A DNA stretch of 64,000 bases from Candidatus Wolfebacteria bacterium GW2011_GWE2_44_13 (GCA_001000675.1 LCHW01000003.1:62001-126000), one strand, 5' to 3'; positions 39,168 to 48,560 are shown, counted from the stretch's first letter. Numbers and translations are program-made. The notes: a model not told the origin generated them from the letters alone.

Positions 39168-39376
39168 ATTTTCGAATGTATCCCAATTTCTTCATATATT
39201 TTCTAATTCATGCATATGAGCAACCACTCTTCGTCGCGGATTCGCTTTGCTCATCTGTATAAATTCTGACATGAACTACTCTTTATTTCGTACTGTTTTA
39301 TAATTCACATCACCTGAATTCACTGGGAACAGGTTAAATTGCATGCCTTTAGTATACCCCCTCAGAACAAAAAGAA

Positions 39377-39403
39377 AAAGGGCAGCTCTTCGAGCCGCCC
39401 TTT
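39377..39403 (-). terminator. Terminator of the 55-residue gene
   Basis: Arms AAAGGGC-x-GCTC and GAGC-x-GCCCTTT around a TTC loop, T-run on the minus strand. Confidence 0.8.
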
Positions 39404-39420
39404 TGCGTTTCTTTGCCTCG

Positions 39421-39588
39421 TCATTTCGGCGGTACAAGCCACGTTGGCAGCTCGCAAATGTAGCGATCTACGCCATGGAGCATGGCCACAATCACAAGCA
39501 CTGCGACCATTGCGATCGAGACCCAATGCAGGATCTCTCCGGAATCTTGTACGCCTTTACGCCCGTAGTACTCTTCGTTAGTCTCCAC
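39421..39588 (-). CDS. Tiny single-pass membrane protein (GTG start)
   Basis: 55 residues. GTG at 39588 has AGGAGG 5 nt upstream, and a TTGACA-17-GATACT promoter lies 40 bp further. The product has a polar N-terminus (ETNEEYYGRKGVQDSGEIL), one hydrophobic helix (about 22-40) and a short tail ending TWLVPPK. No family recognised. A terminator follows 18 bp after the stop. The complete set of expression signals is the main evidence that it is real. Confidence 0.75.
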   Translation of the reverse strand: METNEEYYGRKGVQDSGEILHWVSIAMVAVLVIVAMLHGVDRYICELPTWLVPPK

Positions 39589-39629
39589 AGCAGCCTCCTC
39601 TCGGTTACATGCCCAATGGTACTATATAA

Positions 39630-39658
39630 AGTATCCTTCAGTACAACCTATATGTCAA
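39630..39658 (-). promoter_or_regulatory. Promoter TTGACA-17-GATACT
   Basis: Minus-strand -35 TTGACA (39658-39653), 17-bp spacer and -10 GATACT (39635-39630). The -35 box overlaps the stop codon region of the glycerate kinase gene. Confidence 0.8.
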
Positions 39659-40983
39659 TTTTCTCGAATAACAAGCATAAGGTCGGCAACGTTAAAGCTT
39701 TCGGTCTTTACCGATATCATATTTCCATTCTTCTTGAAAAAATCGAGTGAGGCATGACTCGCCAACGCATTCCCCACATCTTGCTTCGCAGTGCGCGCTG
39801 CCTTTAGCGTATATGTATCGGCTATTCCCCCTGCCGCAATACTATTATCGTGCCCGTCGCTTGCATACGATATTGCAATAATGCCTGCGAGCTTTTCTGG
39901 CTTCTCTGCATATGCATGCACAACCCCTAGGGCAACTTCGAGATTTCTCCCTCCTTTTCCTAATTTTTTATCTGCTGCAATATCTTTCAATGTTACGGTT
40001 GTCTCCCCTGCCATAAATATCGCTTCCCCTTTTTTAATAGTCCGTACAATCGGAAACAACGCCTCTTTTGCTTCTCCTTCAAATGTAACACTTTTTATTT
40101 TTGACTTAAACCCGAGCTTCTTTGCCGTTTCTGCCATTGCCTGTACTGCGTCATTATTCGATACAAATAATACGTTCTTTGTATTTTTAAAATATTTTTC
40201 TTCCTTTGGTGTTTCTTTTAATGTAATGCCTCCTCCTGAAACTCCATATTTTTTTAATACTGCTGCTGCATGTGCAACGGTTGTTGTATCACAAATCGTC
40301 GGACCAGATGCGATCATTTCCATATCATTTCCAATAACGTCAGACGCCATAAGTGTCAGTAACGTTGCTGGATAAATTGTTTTCGCAAGATTCCCTCCTT
40401 TAACATCGGATACGTGCTTTCTCACTGTATTCAACTCGATAATATTTGCGCCTGCTTTTGTTAGTTCCTTAAAAATCGTTGTTGATGCTTGCAGCTCTTC
40501 ATCTGACGCAACGGCAAGTGCTGACCCTCCACCACACATACATACAATAACCAAATCATCGGCTTCAAGATTGCTTACCATGCGTATGATCTTTTGTGTT
40601 GCTTTTACGTTCTTTGGCGAAGGCAACGGATGCGTCCCTACGAGCAGCTCGAGCCGTGTATTTTTATTTGCCACCGTTTCTACGTCAATCGCAATTCCTC
40701 GCGTCATACGGTCTTTTAGCACACCTGCAAGGGCTACGCTTGCGTAGGCTGACCCCTTACCAATCCCCACTAAAAATACGCGTTTATAATCGTTTAAATC
40801 GATGCGAATATTGCCTACCTTTTTATCGGGAAGTTCTACTGTAAGTACGCCTTTCTGTACGGTTATACGTTTTTTAATAGATTTTTTAATGTCGATTGCT
40901 GCATATCCTGCTTCAACAATAGCGAGTGCTTTTTTGCGGAGCGGTGTTTTTGCGAGTTCCTTTGTATTAATGATGTAGGACAT
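39655..40983 (-). CDS. Glycerate 2-kinase (DUF4147/MOFRL family)
   Basis: 442 residues. The N-terminal DUF4147 domain shows GIGKGSAYASVALAG, THPLPSPKN and the CMCGGGSAL loop followed by NTVRKHVSDVKGG. The C-terminal MOFRL domain has GGRNLEVAL and SDGHDNSIAAGG. Family members phosphorylate glycerate to 2-phosphoglycerate, which would feed lower glycolysis together with the pyruvate kinase here. It starts 6 bp from the end of the AEC transporter gene and is probably co-transcribed with it. Confidence 0.92.
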   Translation of the reverse strand: MSYIINTKELAKTPLRKKALAIVEAGYAAIDIKKSIKKRITVQKGVLTVELPDKKVGNIRIDLNDYKRVFLVGIGKGSAYASVALAGVLKDRMTRGIAIDVETVANKNTRLELLVGTHPLPSPKNVKATQKIIRMVSNLEADDLVIVCMCGGGSALAVASDEELQASTTIFKELTKAGANIIELNTVRKHVSDVKGGNLAKTIYPATLLTLMASDVIGNDMEMIASGPTICDTTTVAHAAAVLKKYGVSGGGITLKETPKEEKYFKNTKNVLFVSNNDAVQAMAETAKKLGFKSKIKSVTFEGEAKEALFPIVRTIKKGEAIFMAGETTVTLKDIAADKKLGKGGRNLEVALGVVHAYAEKPEKLAGIIAISYASDGHDNSIAAGGIADTYTLKAARTAKQDVGNALASHASLDFFKKNGNMISVKTESFNVADLMLVIREN

Positions 40984-40988
40984 AGCTT

Positions 40989-41909
40989 TTATCGAAGTAA
41001 GAGTAATATGATTGGCGTAGTGATGAAGGATAGTATTGTTGCGAATACGATTGCATTCCCTACGAGTGCGGTATTGAGTTTAAACTTTTCGGCAATAACA
41101 AACGTAGTTACTGCCACCGGCATTGAGGCTAGAAGCACAGGGATTTCCACATCGCCTCCTTTGCCAAAATAGATATAGGTACCAAATACAATCAACGGGA
41201 ACAATATCATTTTTATGGTTGCAATGGATATAACAAGATGCAAGTCCTTTTTCAAAAACTTCCCATAGAGAAACCCACCCAAGGCAAACAATGCTACCGG
41301 CGATGACGTACTTCCGAGCATCGTCATTGTCTTTTTAATGCTTCCGATAATAGCGCTTCCCGCTTCAGGGATAAAACTCAACACAACGCCGAGCACCATC
41401 GAGAGTACTAATGGATTCTTTAAAAATTCCATTAACTCATTCTTAATACTGTGTTCTTTTGTATGCCAATAATTCACTACGAGCATCGAAAGTACGAGCG
41501 GGATGATGAGGTACACGTTTCCTACTAATGCGCCTGCGGGCACATGATCTTTCCCAAATCCCGCCTCCACAAGCGCGATTCCCATGTACAATGTATTTCC
41601 TGTTGCAGCAGTAAGGAATAACGCTGCCTTTGTCTCGCGCGATACCTTCCACACCGAGAGCACGATGAACAGCAGTGCGAGAAAAACAACCATACTTACG
41701 GCGCTTACTCCTAATAAGCTCAAAATTTCGGGGCTTCGGAAATTGACACCCCAAAGACTCACCGTAATCAATGCAGGTAGAGCAACATAGTATGCAAACG
41801 CATTTGCCTGATGCACCCAATCCCCTTGCATAATCTTCATTTTTTGAAATAACCAGCCGGCAAAAACAATAAAGAATATCGGTAATGAAACAAAAATAGT
41901 GGATAGCAT
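40989..41909 (-). CDS. AEC (auxin efflux carrier) family transporter
   Basis: 306 residues with about ten hydrophobic helices in the AEC pattern: LPIFFIVFAGWLFQKMKI, YYVALPALITVSLW, TAATGNTLYMGIALVEAGFG (the Asn/Gly-rich motif) and a repeat in the second half. Such proteins move organic anions or malate-like acids. Its position before the glycerate kinase suggests an organic-acid substrate, for example glycerate, but this is inference. Confidence 0.88.
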   Translation of the reverse strand: MLSTIFVSLPIFFIVFAGWLFQKMKIMQGDWVHQANAFAYYVALPALITVSLWGVNFRSPEILSLLGVSAVSMVVFLALLFIVLSVWKVSRETKAALFLTAATGNTLYMGIALVEAGFGKDHVPAGALVGNVYLIIPLVLSMLVVNYWHTKEHSIKNELMEFLKNPLVLSMVLGVVLSFIPEAGSAIIGSIKKTMTMLGSTSSPVALFALGGFLYGKFLKKDLHLVISIATIKMILFPLIVFGTYIYFGKGGDVEIPVLLASMPVAVTTFVIAEKFKLNTALVGNAIVFATILSFITTPIILLLLR

Positions 41910-41942
41910 ATCCAGTATTATAGCATAAAGTTTTTATAAGCT

Positions 41943-42725
41943 TTACCCAATTTTGAGGGCCGCAAGCAATCGCGCAACATAATATGCCGGCCGTCTTTTG
42001 AAATGCTTCTTGATGTAATACGCTTTTGATGCGCCCATGTGGTCGTCTTTCTTTGCAACCACAGATCCAATATGCCTCATTATGATCGAGGGCTCATACC
42101 ACGACGCATACCCCTTTTGTCTTAATCGCAAACTTAATTCTTCTTCCTCTTTGTACAGGAAGAAATTCTCGTCAAATCCTCCAATCTCTTCGAATGTATC
42201 TTTTCGTATTAAAAACGCAGCACCCGAAACCCATGCGACAATCCCTGGGGTTGCCCTTTCTTTCCAATAGCTATCTCCCTTATTATTTTCTACCCATGCT
42301 TTAAGCCCTTTTAGTTCTCCGTGATCCCATGCCTGTGTGACACTTTCTTTTGTTATAAGCCGAGGACCGATAACCGCCACACCCTTCTTTCTCGCCTCCT
42401 CCAATAAGCGCCTTATGGTTTTTGATTCAACGAATTCAATATCCGGGTTAAGCAACAATATATACTCTCCGCGTGCTTCTTTTGCTATCTTATTATGTCC
42501 ACCACCAAACCCAAGGTTCTTTTCCGAATGCAAAAATCGCACAGGTAACTGCCCATATTTTTCCCCCAATTCGGTCAGATCATCAGCGGATGCGTTATCT
42601 AATACCAACGCTTCCCACTGAATTGCTTCACCCTCTAAATCCTTTACCATTCCATCAAGACACACCTCAAGATATTTCTTTGTATTGTAATTCACTACCT
42701 GAATTGAGATGTCGAGCTTATCCAT
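41943..42725 (-). CDS. Family 2 glycosyltransferase
   Basis: 260 residues from MDKLDISIQVV at 42725. The GT-A fold is clear: SIQVVNYNTKKYL, LVLDNASADD, NLGFGGGHNKIAKEARGEYILLLNPDIEF (DxD-like NPD), then WVSGAAFLIRKDTFEEIGGFDENFFLYKEEEELSLRLRQKGY, typical of rhamnosyl-type GT2 enzymes. It probably builds a surface glycan. Its start lies within the end of the membrane-protein gene (overlap 8 bp). Confidence 0.92.
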   Translation of the reverse strand: MDKLDISIQVVNYNTKKYLEVCLDGMVKDLEGEAIQWEALVLDNASADDLTELGEKYGQLPVRFLHSEKNLGFGGGHNKIAKEARGEYILLLNPDIEFVESKTIRRLLEEARKKGVAVIGPRLITKESVTQAWDHGELKGLKAWVENNKGDSYWKERATPGIVAWVSGAAFLIRKDTFEEIGGFDENFFLYKEEEELSLRLRQKGYASWYEPSIIMRHIGSVVAKKDDHMGASKAYYIKKHFKRRPAYYVARLLAALKIG

Positions 42726-43278
42726 ATATAACATAAAGAAGTGTTACTATCGCAACAATAAATACTACATTTTCTATTACTCCCACTGGATGCCATCGAA
42801 AATACACATCTCGTATCCAGTGCTCATTTCCTTTTTCTTCCGCCACCTTTTCTAACTCTTCCTCAGACCATGTCGCTGAGGCGTTCATTGATAAATCGCC
42901 CTCTTTTGTTGAGAACAATTTGGATATCTTTTTAGAAAATGGATACATCCACTTAATACCCCATCCAATTCCCATAGAGTCGTGTATAAAATGCGCCAGC
43001 GATGCCGCCATGAATACAAAGAACCACACCGCTCCGAATAACGCGGCGAATACCCCTCCAATACCTAAATAGAGCAATGGATAATGAAATAGATCACGAT
43101 GCACATGCGCGTACTTTCCGCCTACCTTGCGATGCGCAATAGCGTGGACCAAAAAATCTGCGTCTGGCAATAATGCGAACAAAACCGAGATGCCTACGAG
43201 TTGCGCAGACACCTCTATTCCAAATAGGTTTGAGGCTATTAAAGCGACAAATATTCCTAATCCAATGTCTGCTAGCAT
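42718..43278 (-). CDS. YdjM-like membrane-bound metal-dependent hydrolase
   Basis: 186 residues from MLADIGLG at 43278. Four to five membrane segments. The putative metal ligands are in LLPDADFLVHAIAH, HVHRDLFHYPLLY and LAHFIHDSMG, the pattern of the DUF457/YdjM family. The C-terminal domain before the last helix is soluble and charged. The biochemical substrate is not established for the family. Translationally coupled to the glycosyltransferase downstream. Confidence 0.85.
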   Translation of the reverse strand: MLADIGLGIFVALIASNLFGIEVSAQLVGISVLFALLPDADFLVHAIAHRKVGGKYAHVHRDLFHYPLLYLGIGGVFAALFGAVWFFVFMAASLAHFIHDSMGIGWGIKWMYPFSKKISKLFSTKEGDLSMNASATWSEEELEKVAEEKGNEHWIRDVYFRWHPVGVIENVVFIVAIVTLLYVIYG

Positions 43279-43297
43279 GGTTTTATTTTTCTTGCAC

Positions 43298-43324
43298 TGG
43301 ATTCCCACCTTCGCGGGAATGACA
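43298..43324. repeat. Dispersed palindromic repeat, single copy
   Basis: TGGATTCCCACC..GCGGGAATGACA between the hydrolase and ileS. Stem ATTCCC/GGGAAT. Confidence 0.8.
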
Positions 43325-43341
43325 GAGCTACATTCTTATTT

Positions 43342-46300
43342 TTATTTTTTTATCCCAAACCAAATTCTCTCGCCATCAACTACTAATTCGCTATATGCGT
43401 CAATATGCTCTGCTTCTGGTGCGAACACAATAGACTTCGCACCTACTTCTTTTTTCAATAGTGTTTCGTGTTTTTTTATTACATCACCAAGCGCGGCACT
43501 GTCAACAAATAGCATTATTCTGTCTTTTGGTTCATACCCTGCATCTTGTCGTAGTCCTTGAACCATGCGCACACTTTCGCGTACGATCCCCTCTTCCAAA
43601 AGCTCCGGCGTGATGCGCGTATCAAATTCTACAACTCCTTCAACCTTTTGCTTTACGATAATCTTTTTTACGTTTACTTCGTCTGCAAGAATTTCCAACA
43701 ATTCTTTATTTGTTTTTAATCCTGCAACCGTTGATTGCACAGTAAGCGTGGAAAGCGGTTGACGCACCTTGATACCCAGCTGTGCGCGTTTTGCAAGCGC
43801 CAGGCTCGCCAATGTTCTTACTTCGGCCATCGCGATACCTGCCTTCATACTCGCCTTTATCGCTACAGAAGTCGCGCTCTTAGTCCAATTTTCCAAATGC
43901 ACTGAGGCGTTCTTTTTCTGATTCAACGACTTATACAGCGCATCGGCAAAGAATGGCGTAAACGGCGCCAATACTTTACTGGTTTCAAATAACACATACG
44001 CTAACGTTTTCGACGCAAGTTCCCAATCTTTTTTATCATCCGGCTTTTGGAATCGGCGGCGCGAACGACGCACATACCATGTTGATAAATCGTCAACAAA
44101 TTGCCCAATCGGACGGACTGCGCGATCAAGCTCATAGCTATTCATAGATGCGGTTACTTCGGCAATTAACTCATCGAGGCGGCCTAACATCCACGCATCC
44201 AATGCTGTTATTTTTCCTTTTGGACGAGCGATTACTTTTTGCTCTTTTCCATACATATCGTAGAAACTATATACGTTCCATAATCGTGCAATTACTTTCT
44301 TATATAGTTCATCGACTCCCTTCTCTGAAAACTGCAATGTTTCTGCGCGAACAACGGGCGAAGAAAGCAAATACAAGCGAAGTGCATCCGCGCCATACTT
44401 CTGCACCATCTCCATCGGGTCTGGATAATTCTTCAGCTTCTTGGACATTTTTTGTCCATCCTCGGCAAGAATCATGCCCGTCACAACAACGTTTTTAAAT
44501 GCAGGCTTTCCAAATAGCCCCGTTGATAACGCTAATAAGTTATAAAACCATCCGCGCGTTTGATCGACTCCTTCTGCAATAAATTCTGCGGGGAACTGCT
44601 TTTCAAATTTCTTTTTATTTTCAAACGGATAATGTGCTTGTCCGTATGGCATTGAGCCCGATTCGAACCAACAATCGAATACGTCTGGAACGCGCTTCAT
44701 TGTATGCCCTTTGCTACAGGTAAAATCCACCCGATCAATATAGGGCCTATGTAAATCCAATTCATAATTTTTATTATGTGGGATGATACTGAAATCTAAT
44801 TTCTTTATTTCTGCATTCACGATAAAATCTCTATCGCCCTTACGCATTGCAACGGCCTGCTCTGCATTATACCCTTGTACGCCCGCAAATAATGCCCAAA
44901 TTGGATACTCGTGACTAACGATCAAAATATTCTTCCCCGCATACTTTTTATCTATCTCATACACAAACTCCGCCATACGCTTTTTAACCTCGGTGAGGCT
45001 TTCTCCTTTTGGCGCACCTTTATCGAACTTTTCTTCCATCGATGCAAAGTAGGCATGATAATCGGCTAAAGGTCGTTCGTTAAAAATGCCACAATTTATT
45101 TCGCGCAGTCGCTTGTCCGTAACAATCTTTGCATCATACCCGAGCACCTTCGCCGCAATTGCTGCCGTTTCCTGTGCACGCATAAAATCAGACGCAAAGA
45201 TTATATCAATCTTCTTGCCTTTTAATTGTTTTGCAAATGCTTTTACCGATGCATCAACTTGCTTCTTCCCCTTCTCTGTCAAATGTGACGGGGTCTTGGG
45301 ATTCGAGTTTACGATATTCGCTGCGTTATTTTCTGACTGTCCATGACGCAATGTGAAATATGTGTTGCCTGATTTCGGCCCATTCTTTTTTATCTCTGCA
45401 ACAGAACCGATTACCTTTAACTCTCCACACTCTTGGCAACGCCATACCGGAAGTGGCGCTCCCCAGAATCGCGTTCGCGATACTGCCCAATCGCGCGCAT
45501 CAGCAACCCAGTTGCCAAAACGCCCTGTTTTGATGTGTTCAGGAACCCAGTTTATCTTTTTATTATTTTCTACAAGCCCATTTTTCGTATCGCGAATTTT
45601 TGTAACTTCCACAAACCATGAGGATGTTGCGTAGTTCAGTAATGGTGTTTCACAGCGCCAACAATGCGGATACGAGTGAACCAACTTTTGCTTTTTCAAC
45701 AAATTATTATGATGTGCAAGCCATTTTATAACCTCGATATCGGTTGCTTTATGGTCATCCCGCGGTTTTACAGCTAATCCAGGGAAATCCACTACTTCGG
45801 CCTTAAAATGCCCGTCCATGCCCACATGCTGCACGAATGGCAACTTATTCACCCGAGCTAATTCCATGTCGTCAGAACCAAACGCAGGGGCAATATGCAC
45901 TATCCCTGAGCCGTCTTCCATGGTCACAAAATCACCGGAATACACCTTCCAACCATTCTCTCGATTTTCTATTTCACCCTTCTGGTAATAGTCGAACATC
46001 GGCACATACGCCCTTCCGACAAGGTCCTTCCCTTTAACTGTTTCCAGGATTGTGTATTCTCCTTCAATCAGCTCCAGGCGGTCTTTTGCCAAAATATAAT
46101 TCTCTATACCTGCTTCAGTTTTTGCAGCAATTTTTACGTATTCCACTTTTGCATTCACTGCTAGCGCAACGTTCCCTGGCAATGTCCATGGTGTTGTTGT
46201 CCATGCAATAAAATACGTATTCTTTTCTCCCGCAACTGCAAATTTTACATAGGTCGAAATATCATCGATGTCTTTATAATTTAATGCCACCTCGAAGTTA

Positions 46301-46866
46301 GAGAGTGACGTTTCACATCGCGGACAAACGTGCATAGACTTAAATCCTTCGTACACCAAACCCTTATCATAGAGCGTCTTAAATACCCACATTACCGATT
46401 CGGTAAAGCTGGTATCCATCGTCTTATAATCCTGCTCCATCTCTACCCACCTACCAATACGAGGAATGACATTTTTCCAATCATGCGCAAACGCCATAAC
46501 ACTTCCCCGCGCAGCCTCATTGAATGTCTCAATACCAATATTCTCAATATCCTTTTTTGTCTGCAGTCCTAGCTCCTTTTCGATAAGATTTTCTACTGGC
46601 AGTCCGTGACAATCCCACCCCCAGCGACGCGTTACTCGCTTACCGTTCATGGTCTGATATCGAGGGACGGCATCCTTAATAACACTGGCTAAAATATGCC
46701 CATAGTGGGGCAATCCAGTTGCAAACGGTGGGCCATCGTAAAATACGTAGTCTCCTTTCGGCGCATGCTTTTTAACCGATCGCTCGAATGTTTTGTCCTG
46801 TTTCCAAAACTCTAAAACTTCTAATTCCACCTCGCTTGGGGTGAACTTTTTTCTTCCTTTTAACAT
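43342..46866 (-). CDS. ileS: Isoleucyl-tRNA synthetase with inserted histidine-phosphatase domain
   Basis: 1174 residues. The synthetase core is complete: PHYGH (HIGH variant, 53-57), the editing domain (WTTTPWTLPGN, 222-232), ARDWAVSRTRFWGAPLP, DVFDCWFESGSMPYGQ, GVDQTRGWFYN and KMSKK (806-810). Between IGSVAEIKKN and DLHRPYID a foreign domain of about 200 residues (501-698) is inserted. It reads as a histidine phosphatase: LRHGQSENN (His508), ASDFMRAQETA, LREINCG, and IVSHEYPIWALF (His652). All its catalytic motifs look intact. The enzyme should charge tRNA-Ile and may also remove a phosphate. Confidence 0.95.
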   Translation of the reverse strand: MLKGRKKFTPSEVELEVLEFWKQDKTFERSVKKHAPKGDYVFYDGPPFATGLPHYGHILASVIKDAVPRYQTMNGKRVTRRWGWDCHGLPVENLIEKELGLQTKKDIENIGIETFNEAARGSVMAFAHDWKNVIPRIGRWVEMEQDYKTMDTSFTESVMWVFKTLYDKGLVYEGFKSMHVCPRCETSLSNFEVALNYKDIDDISTYVKFAVAGEKNTYFIAWTTTPWTLPGNVALAVNAKVEYVKIAAKTEAGIENYILAKDRLELIEGEYTILETVKGKDLVGRAYVPMFDYYQKGEIENRENGWKVYSGDFVTMEDGSGIVHIAPAFGSDDMELARVNKLPFVQHVGMDGHFKAEVVDFPGLAVKPRDDHKATDIEVIKWLAHHNNLLKKQKLVHSYPHCWRCETPLLNYATSSWFVEVTKIRDTKNGLVENNKKINWVPEHIKTGRFGNWVADARDWAVSRTRFWGAPLPVWRCQECGELKVIGSVAEIKKNGPKSGNTYFTLRHGQSENNAANIVNSNPKTPSHLTEKGKKQVDASVKAFAKQLKGKKIDIIFASDFMRAQETAAIAAKVLGYDAKIVTDKRLREINCGIFNERPLADYHAYFASMEEKFDKGAPKGESLTEVKKRMAEFVYEIDKKYAGKNILIVSHEYPIWALFAGVQGYNAEQAVAMRKGDRDFIVNAEIKKLDFSIIPHNKNYELDLHRPYIDRVDFTCSKGHTMKRVPDVFDCWFESGSMPYGQAHYPFENKKKFEKQFPAEFIAEGVDQTRGWFYNLLALSTGLFGKPAFKNVVVTGMILAEDGQKMSKKLKNYPDPMEMVQKYGADALRLYLLSSPVVRAETLQFSEKGVDELYKKVIARLWNVYSFYDMYGKEQKVIARPKGKITALDAWMLGRLDELIAEVTASMNSYELDRAVRPIGQFVDDLSTWYVRRSRRRFQKPDDKKDWELASKTLAYVLFETSKVLAPFTPFFADALYKSLNQKKNASVHLENWTKSATSVAIKASMKAGIAMAEVRTLASLALAKRAQLGIKVRQPLSTLTVQSTVAGLKTNKELLEILADEVNVKKIIVKQKVEGVVEFDTRITPELLEEGIVRESVRMVQGLRQDAGYEPKDRIMLFVDSAALGDVIKKHETLLKKEVGAKSIVFAPEAEHIDAYSELVVDGERIWFGIKK

Positions 46867-46902
46867 GGATTTACGATACCAAATAAATACATTCTCGTCA
46901 TC

Positions 46903-46931
46903 TTGACATATTACACATTATGTTATACAAT
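46903..46931 (+). promoter_or_regulatory. Promoter TTGACA-17-TACAAT
   Basis: -35 TTGACA (46903-46908), 17-bp spacer and -10 TACAAT (46926-46931). Confidence 0.85.
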
Positions 46932-46981
46932 ATTTCCAGATCAAATATTCCCAGCTCAGCTGGAACATAGGAGGCAAAACG

Positions 46982-47290
46982 ATGCTACTGATAAAAATGC
47001 TCGACGAAACCACGGAGACAAAACCTCAGGCGGGTGACTGCATTCTTCTGCGCACTGTTCAAAACCCTCCCGCATTGTTTGTTTCCGTCGTTCGCCCGAT
47101 CCCAGCGGCTCATAATCTTCTTCTCGGCAACCACGCAGAGCATGAGCTTTGCCTCGAAGGAATTGCGCCGCGCAACATCCTCGAAATCATACATCTCTTT
47201 GTCAAACTACTTGAGATGAGCGGCGTTAGTACCGTACGCGTTACTACCGTTCATGAAAGCTTCGGGGAAATCAAAATTCTCGCTGCTTAA
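46982..47290 (+). CDS. Small cytoplasmic hypothetical protein
   Basis: 102 residues from ATG 46982 with AGGAGG 7 nt upstream. Mixed alpha/beta sequence with Cys and His residues (GDCILLRTVQ, HNLLLGNHAEHELCLEG) and no membrane helix. No family recognised. It has a near-consensus promoter, SD and terminator and is divergent from ileS. One of the self-contained units of this window. Confidence 0.75.
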   Translation: MLLIKMLDETTETKPQAGDCILLRTVQNPPALFVSVVRPIPAAHNLLLGNHAEHELCLEGIAPRNILEIIHLFVKLLEMSGVSTVRVTTVHESFGEIKILAA

Positions 47291-47296
47291 CCCCCT

Positions 47297-47317
47297 CCCC
47301 CGGACTTATGTCCGGGG
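47297..47317 (+). terminator. Terminator
   Basis: CCCCGGAC and GTCCGGGG arms with a 5-nt loop, followed by CGC and a T-run. Confidence 0.85.
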
Positions 47318-47340
47318 CGCTTTTTTATATGCCCAAATAA

Positions 47341-47371
47341 AAGCCCCGCTCCTCGGCAAGGAATGGGGCTT
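47341..47371 (-). terminator. Terminator after the VKOR gene
   Basis: Minus-strand AAGCCCC ... GGGGCTT with an inner TCCT/AGGA stem, T-run following. Confidence 0.75.
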
Positions 47372-47377
47372 ATTTCT

Positions 47378-47809
47378 TTATTTTTCTTTTTTCCAGAGAT
47401 CTATGGCCAACAATGCAGTAACAACTCCGATCGTATCCGAAATAACACAATACAGACACCAGGCTTTTATTACAAACGCCTGCAGAGCAAATAAGTATAG
47501 TGCAAACACTCCACCCAATATAGCCATTGCAAGTACTCGTTGTAATCCTTTTTTTGTCCTTCGTTGTAGATAATACGTTATCAGAATAATCGTCACCGCA
47601 TAAAAAATCGCGCCCAATAATGACAACGGAATGCCGAAAATAGCACTATACGTTGATTGCGCTACGGTATCGCAGCCTGAAAATGCGAAACAGTTTATTG
47701 GGCTTCCGATTATTCGCTTCATCGCCAAATACACTGCATCAGTAAATCCAGCTACACTCAGCGCAAGTATCGTCCAGACGATTATTGTGTTGTTCTTACT
47801 AGTATCCAT
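47378..47809 (-). CDS. Vitamin K epoxide reductase (VKOR) family protein
   Basis: 143 residues, four to five membrane helices. The loop cysteines Cys40 and Cys46 (NCFAFSGCDTV) and the active-site CxxC at 118-121 (WCLYC) are present. Bacterial VKOR reoxidises DsbA-type proteins using quinone, replacing DsbB. The DsbA-like gene lies just upstream on the same strand, separated only by a palindromic repeat pair, so the two form a disulfide-forming pathway. Confidence 0.93.
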   Translation of the reverse strand: MDTSKNNTIIVWTILALSVAGFTDAVYLAMKRIIGSPINCFAFSGCDTVAQSTYSAIFGIPLSLLGAIFYAVTIILITYYLQRRTKKGLQRVLAMAILGGVFALYLFALQAFVIKAWCLYCVISDTIGVVTALLAIDLWKKEK

Positions 47810-47820
47810 TTTTATAATTC

Positions 47821-47882
47821 TGTCATTCCCGCGGAGGCGGGAATCTATAGAGCACTGGATTCCCTCCTCCGCGGGAATGACA
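47821..47882. repeat. Head-to-head pair of dispersed palindromic repeats
   Basis: One copy (47821-47847, TGTCATTCCCGC..) and an inverted copy (47857-47882, ..GCGGGAATGACA) separated by 9 bp, so the whole unit is itself an inverted repeat. It lies between the dsbA-like and VKOR genes and may affect read-through. Confidence 0.8.
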
Positions 47883-47894
47883 ATTCAGAAAACA

Positions 47895-48536
47895 TTATTT
47901 ATTCAATTCATCCTCAACTAATTGCTTCAGCTCCTCGTATGATTGAAATCGAACTTGCGTTTCATTTATAAAGAACGTTGGCGTTCCTTGTATGCCTTGT
48001 GTTCCTCCTTCAGTTATAGCACGTTCTACTCTGCTCGCAAGATCTACTGACTGTACGTCACTTATAAATTTGGGAATATCCAATCCAATAAGTGTCGCGT
48101 ATTCTACTATCGATTGTTGTATATTTTCACTCACCGACCATTCTTCTTGTCGATCAAAGAGCATGTCATGCATTTCCCAAAACTTGCCCTGCTTCCCTGC
48201 TGCCTCAGTGGCAATCGCTGCGGTTTTTGCAAACGCATGCTGTTGTAGTGGAAAATGGCGATACACCATTTGCACATCATCCCCCTTCTCTTTTTCTAAC
48301 TCCTTCACGATGCCGTAATAGTATTTACACGCCGGACACTGAAAATCGCTATACTCTACGAGTGTTACTTTTGCGTTTTCATTTCCTTTTCTCCAATCCG
48401 CCGACGATACCGGTATTACTAAATCGCCTATTACTACAGCCGGCTTCGCCACCGCAGCATACATGCCCAATACGATTGCGCCAAGCCCAATCACTATTAA
48501 AAGCCATATAAAAATTTCTTGTCCTTTTTTACTCAT
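47895..48536 (-). CDS. DsbA-family thiol-disulfide oxidoreductase
   Basis: 213 residues with an N-terminal membrane anchor (about 8-30), then a thioredoxin-fold domain with an active-site C67-P-A-C70 (EYSDFQCPACKYYY), an inserted helical domain and the cis-proline motif GTPTFFIN. It acts outside the membrane, oxidising cysteines of exported proteins or pilins, with the neighbouring VKOR as its oxidant. No SD seen. Confidence 0.93.
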   Translation of the reverse strand: MSKKGQEIFIWLLIVIGLGAIVLGMYAAVAKPAVVIGDLVIPVSSADWRKGNENAKVTLVEYSDFQCPACKYYYGIVKELEKEKGDDVQMVYRHFPLQQHAFAKTAAIATEAAGKQGKFWEMHDMLFDRQEEWSVSENIQQSIVEYATLIGLDIPKFISDVQSVDLASRVERAITEGGTQGIQGTPTFFINETQVRFQSYEELKQLVEDELNK

Positions 48537-48560
48537 AATGCAAAGGATATCACGAAAAAA

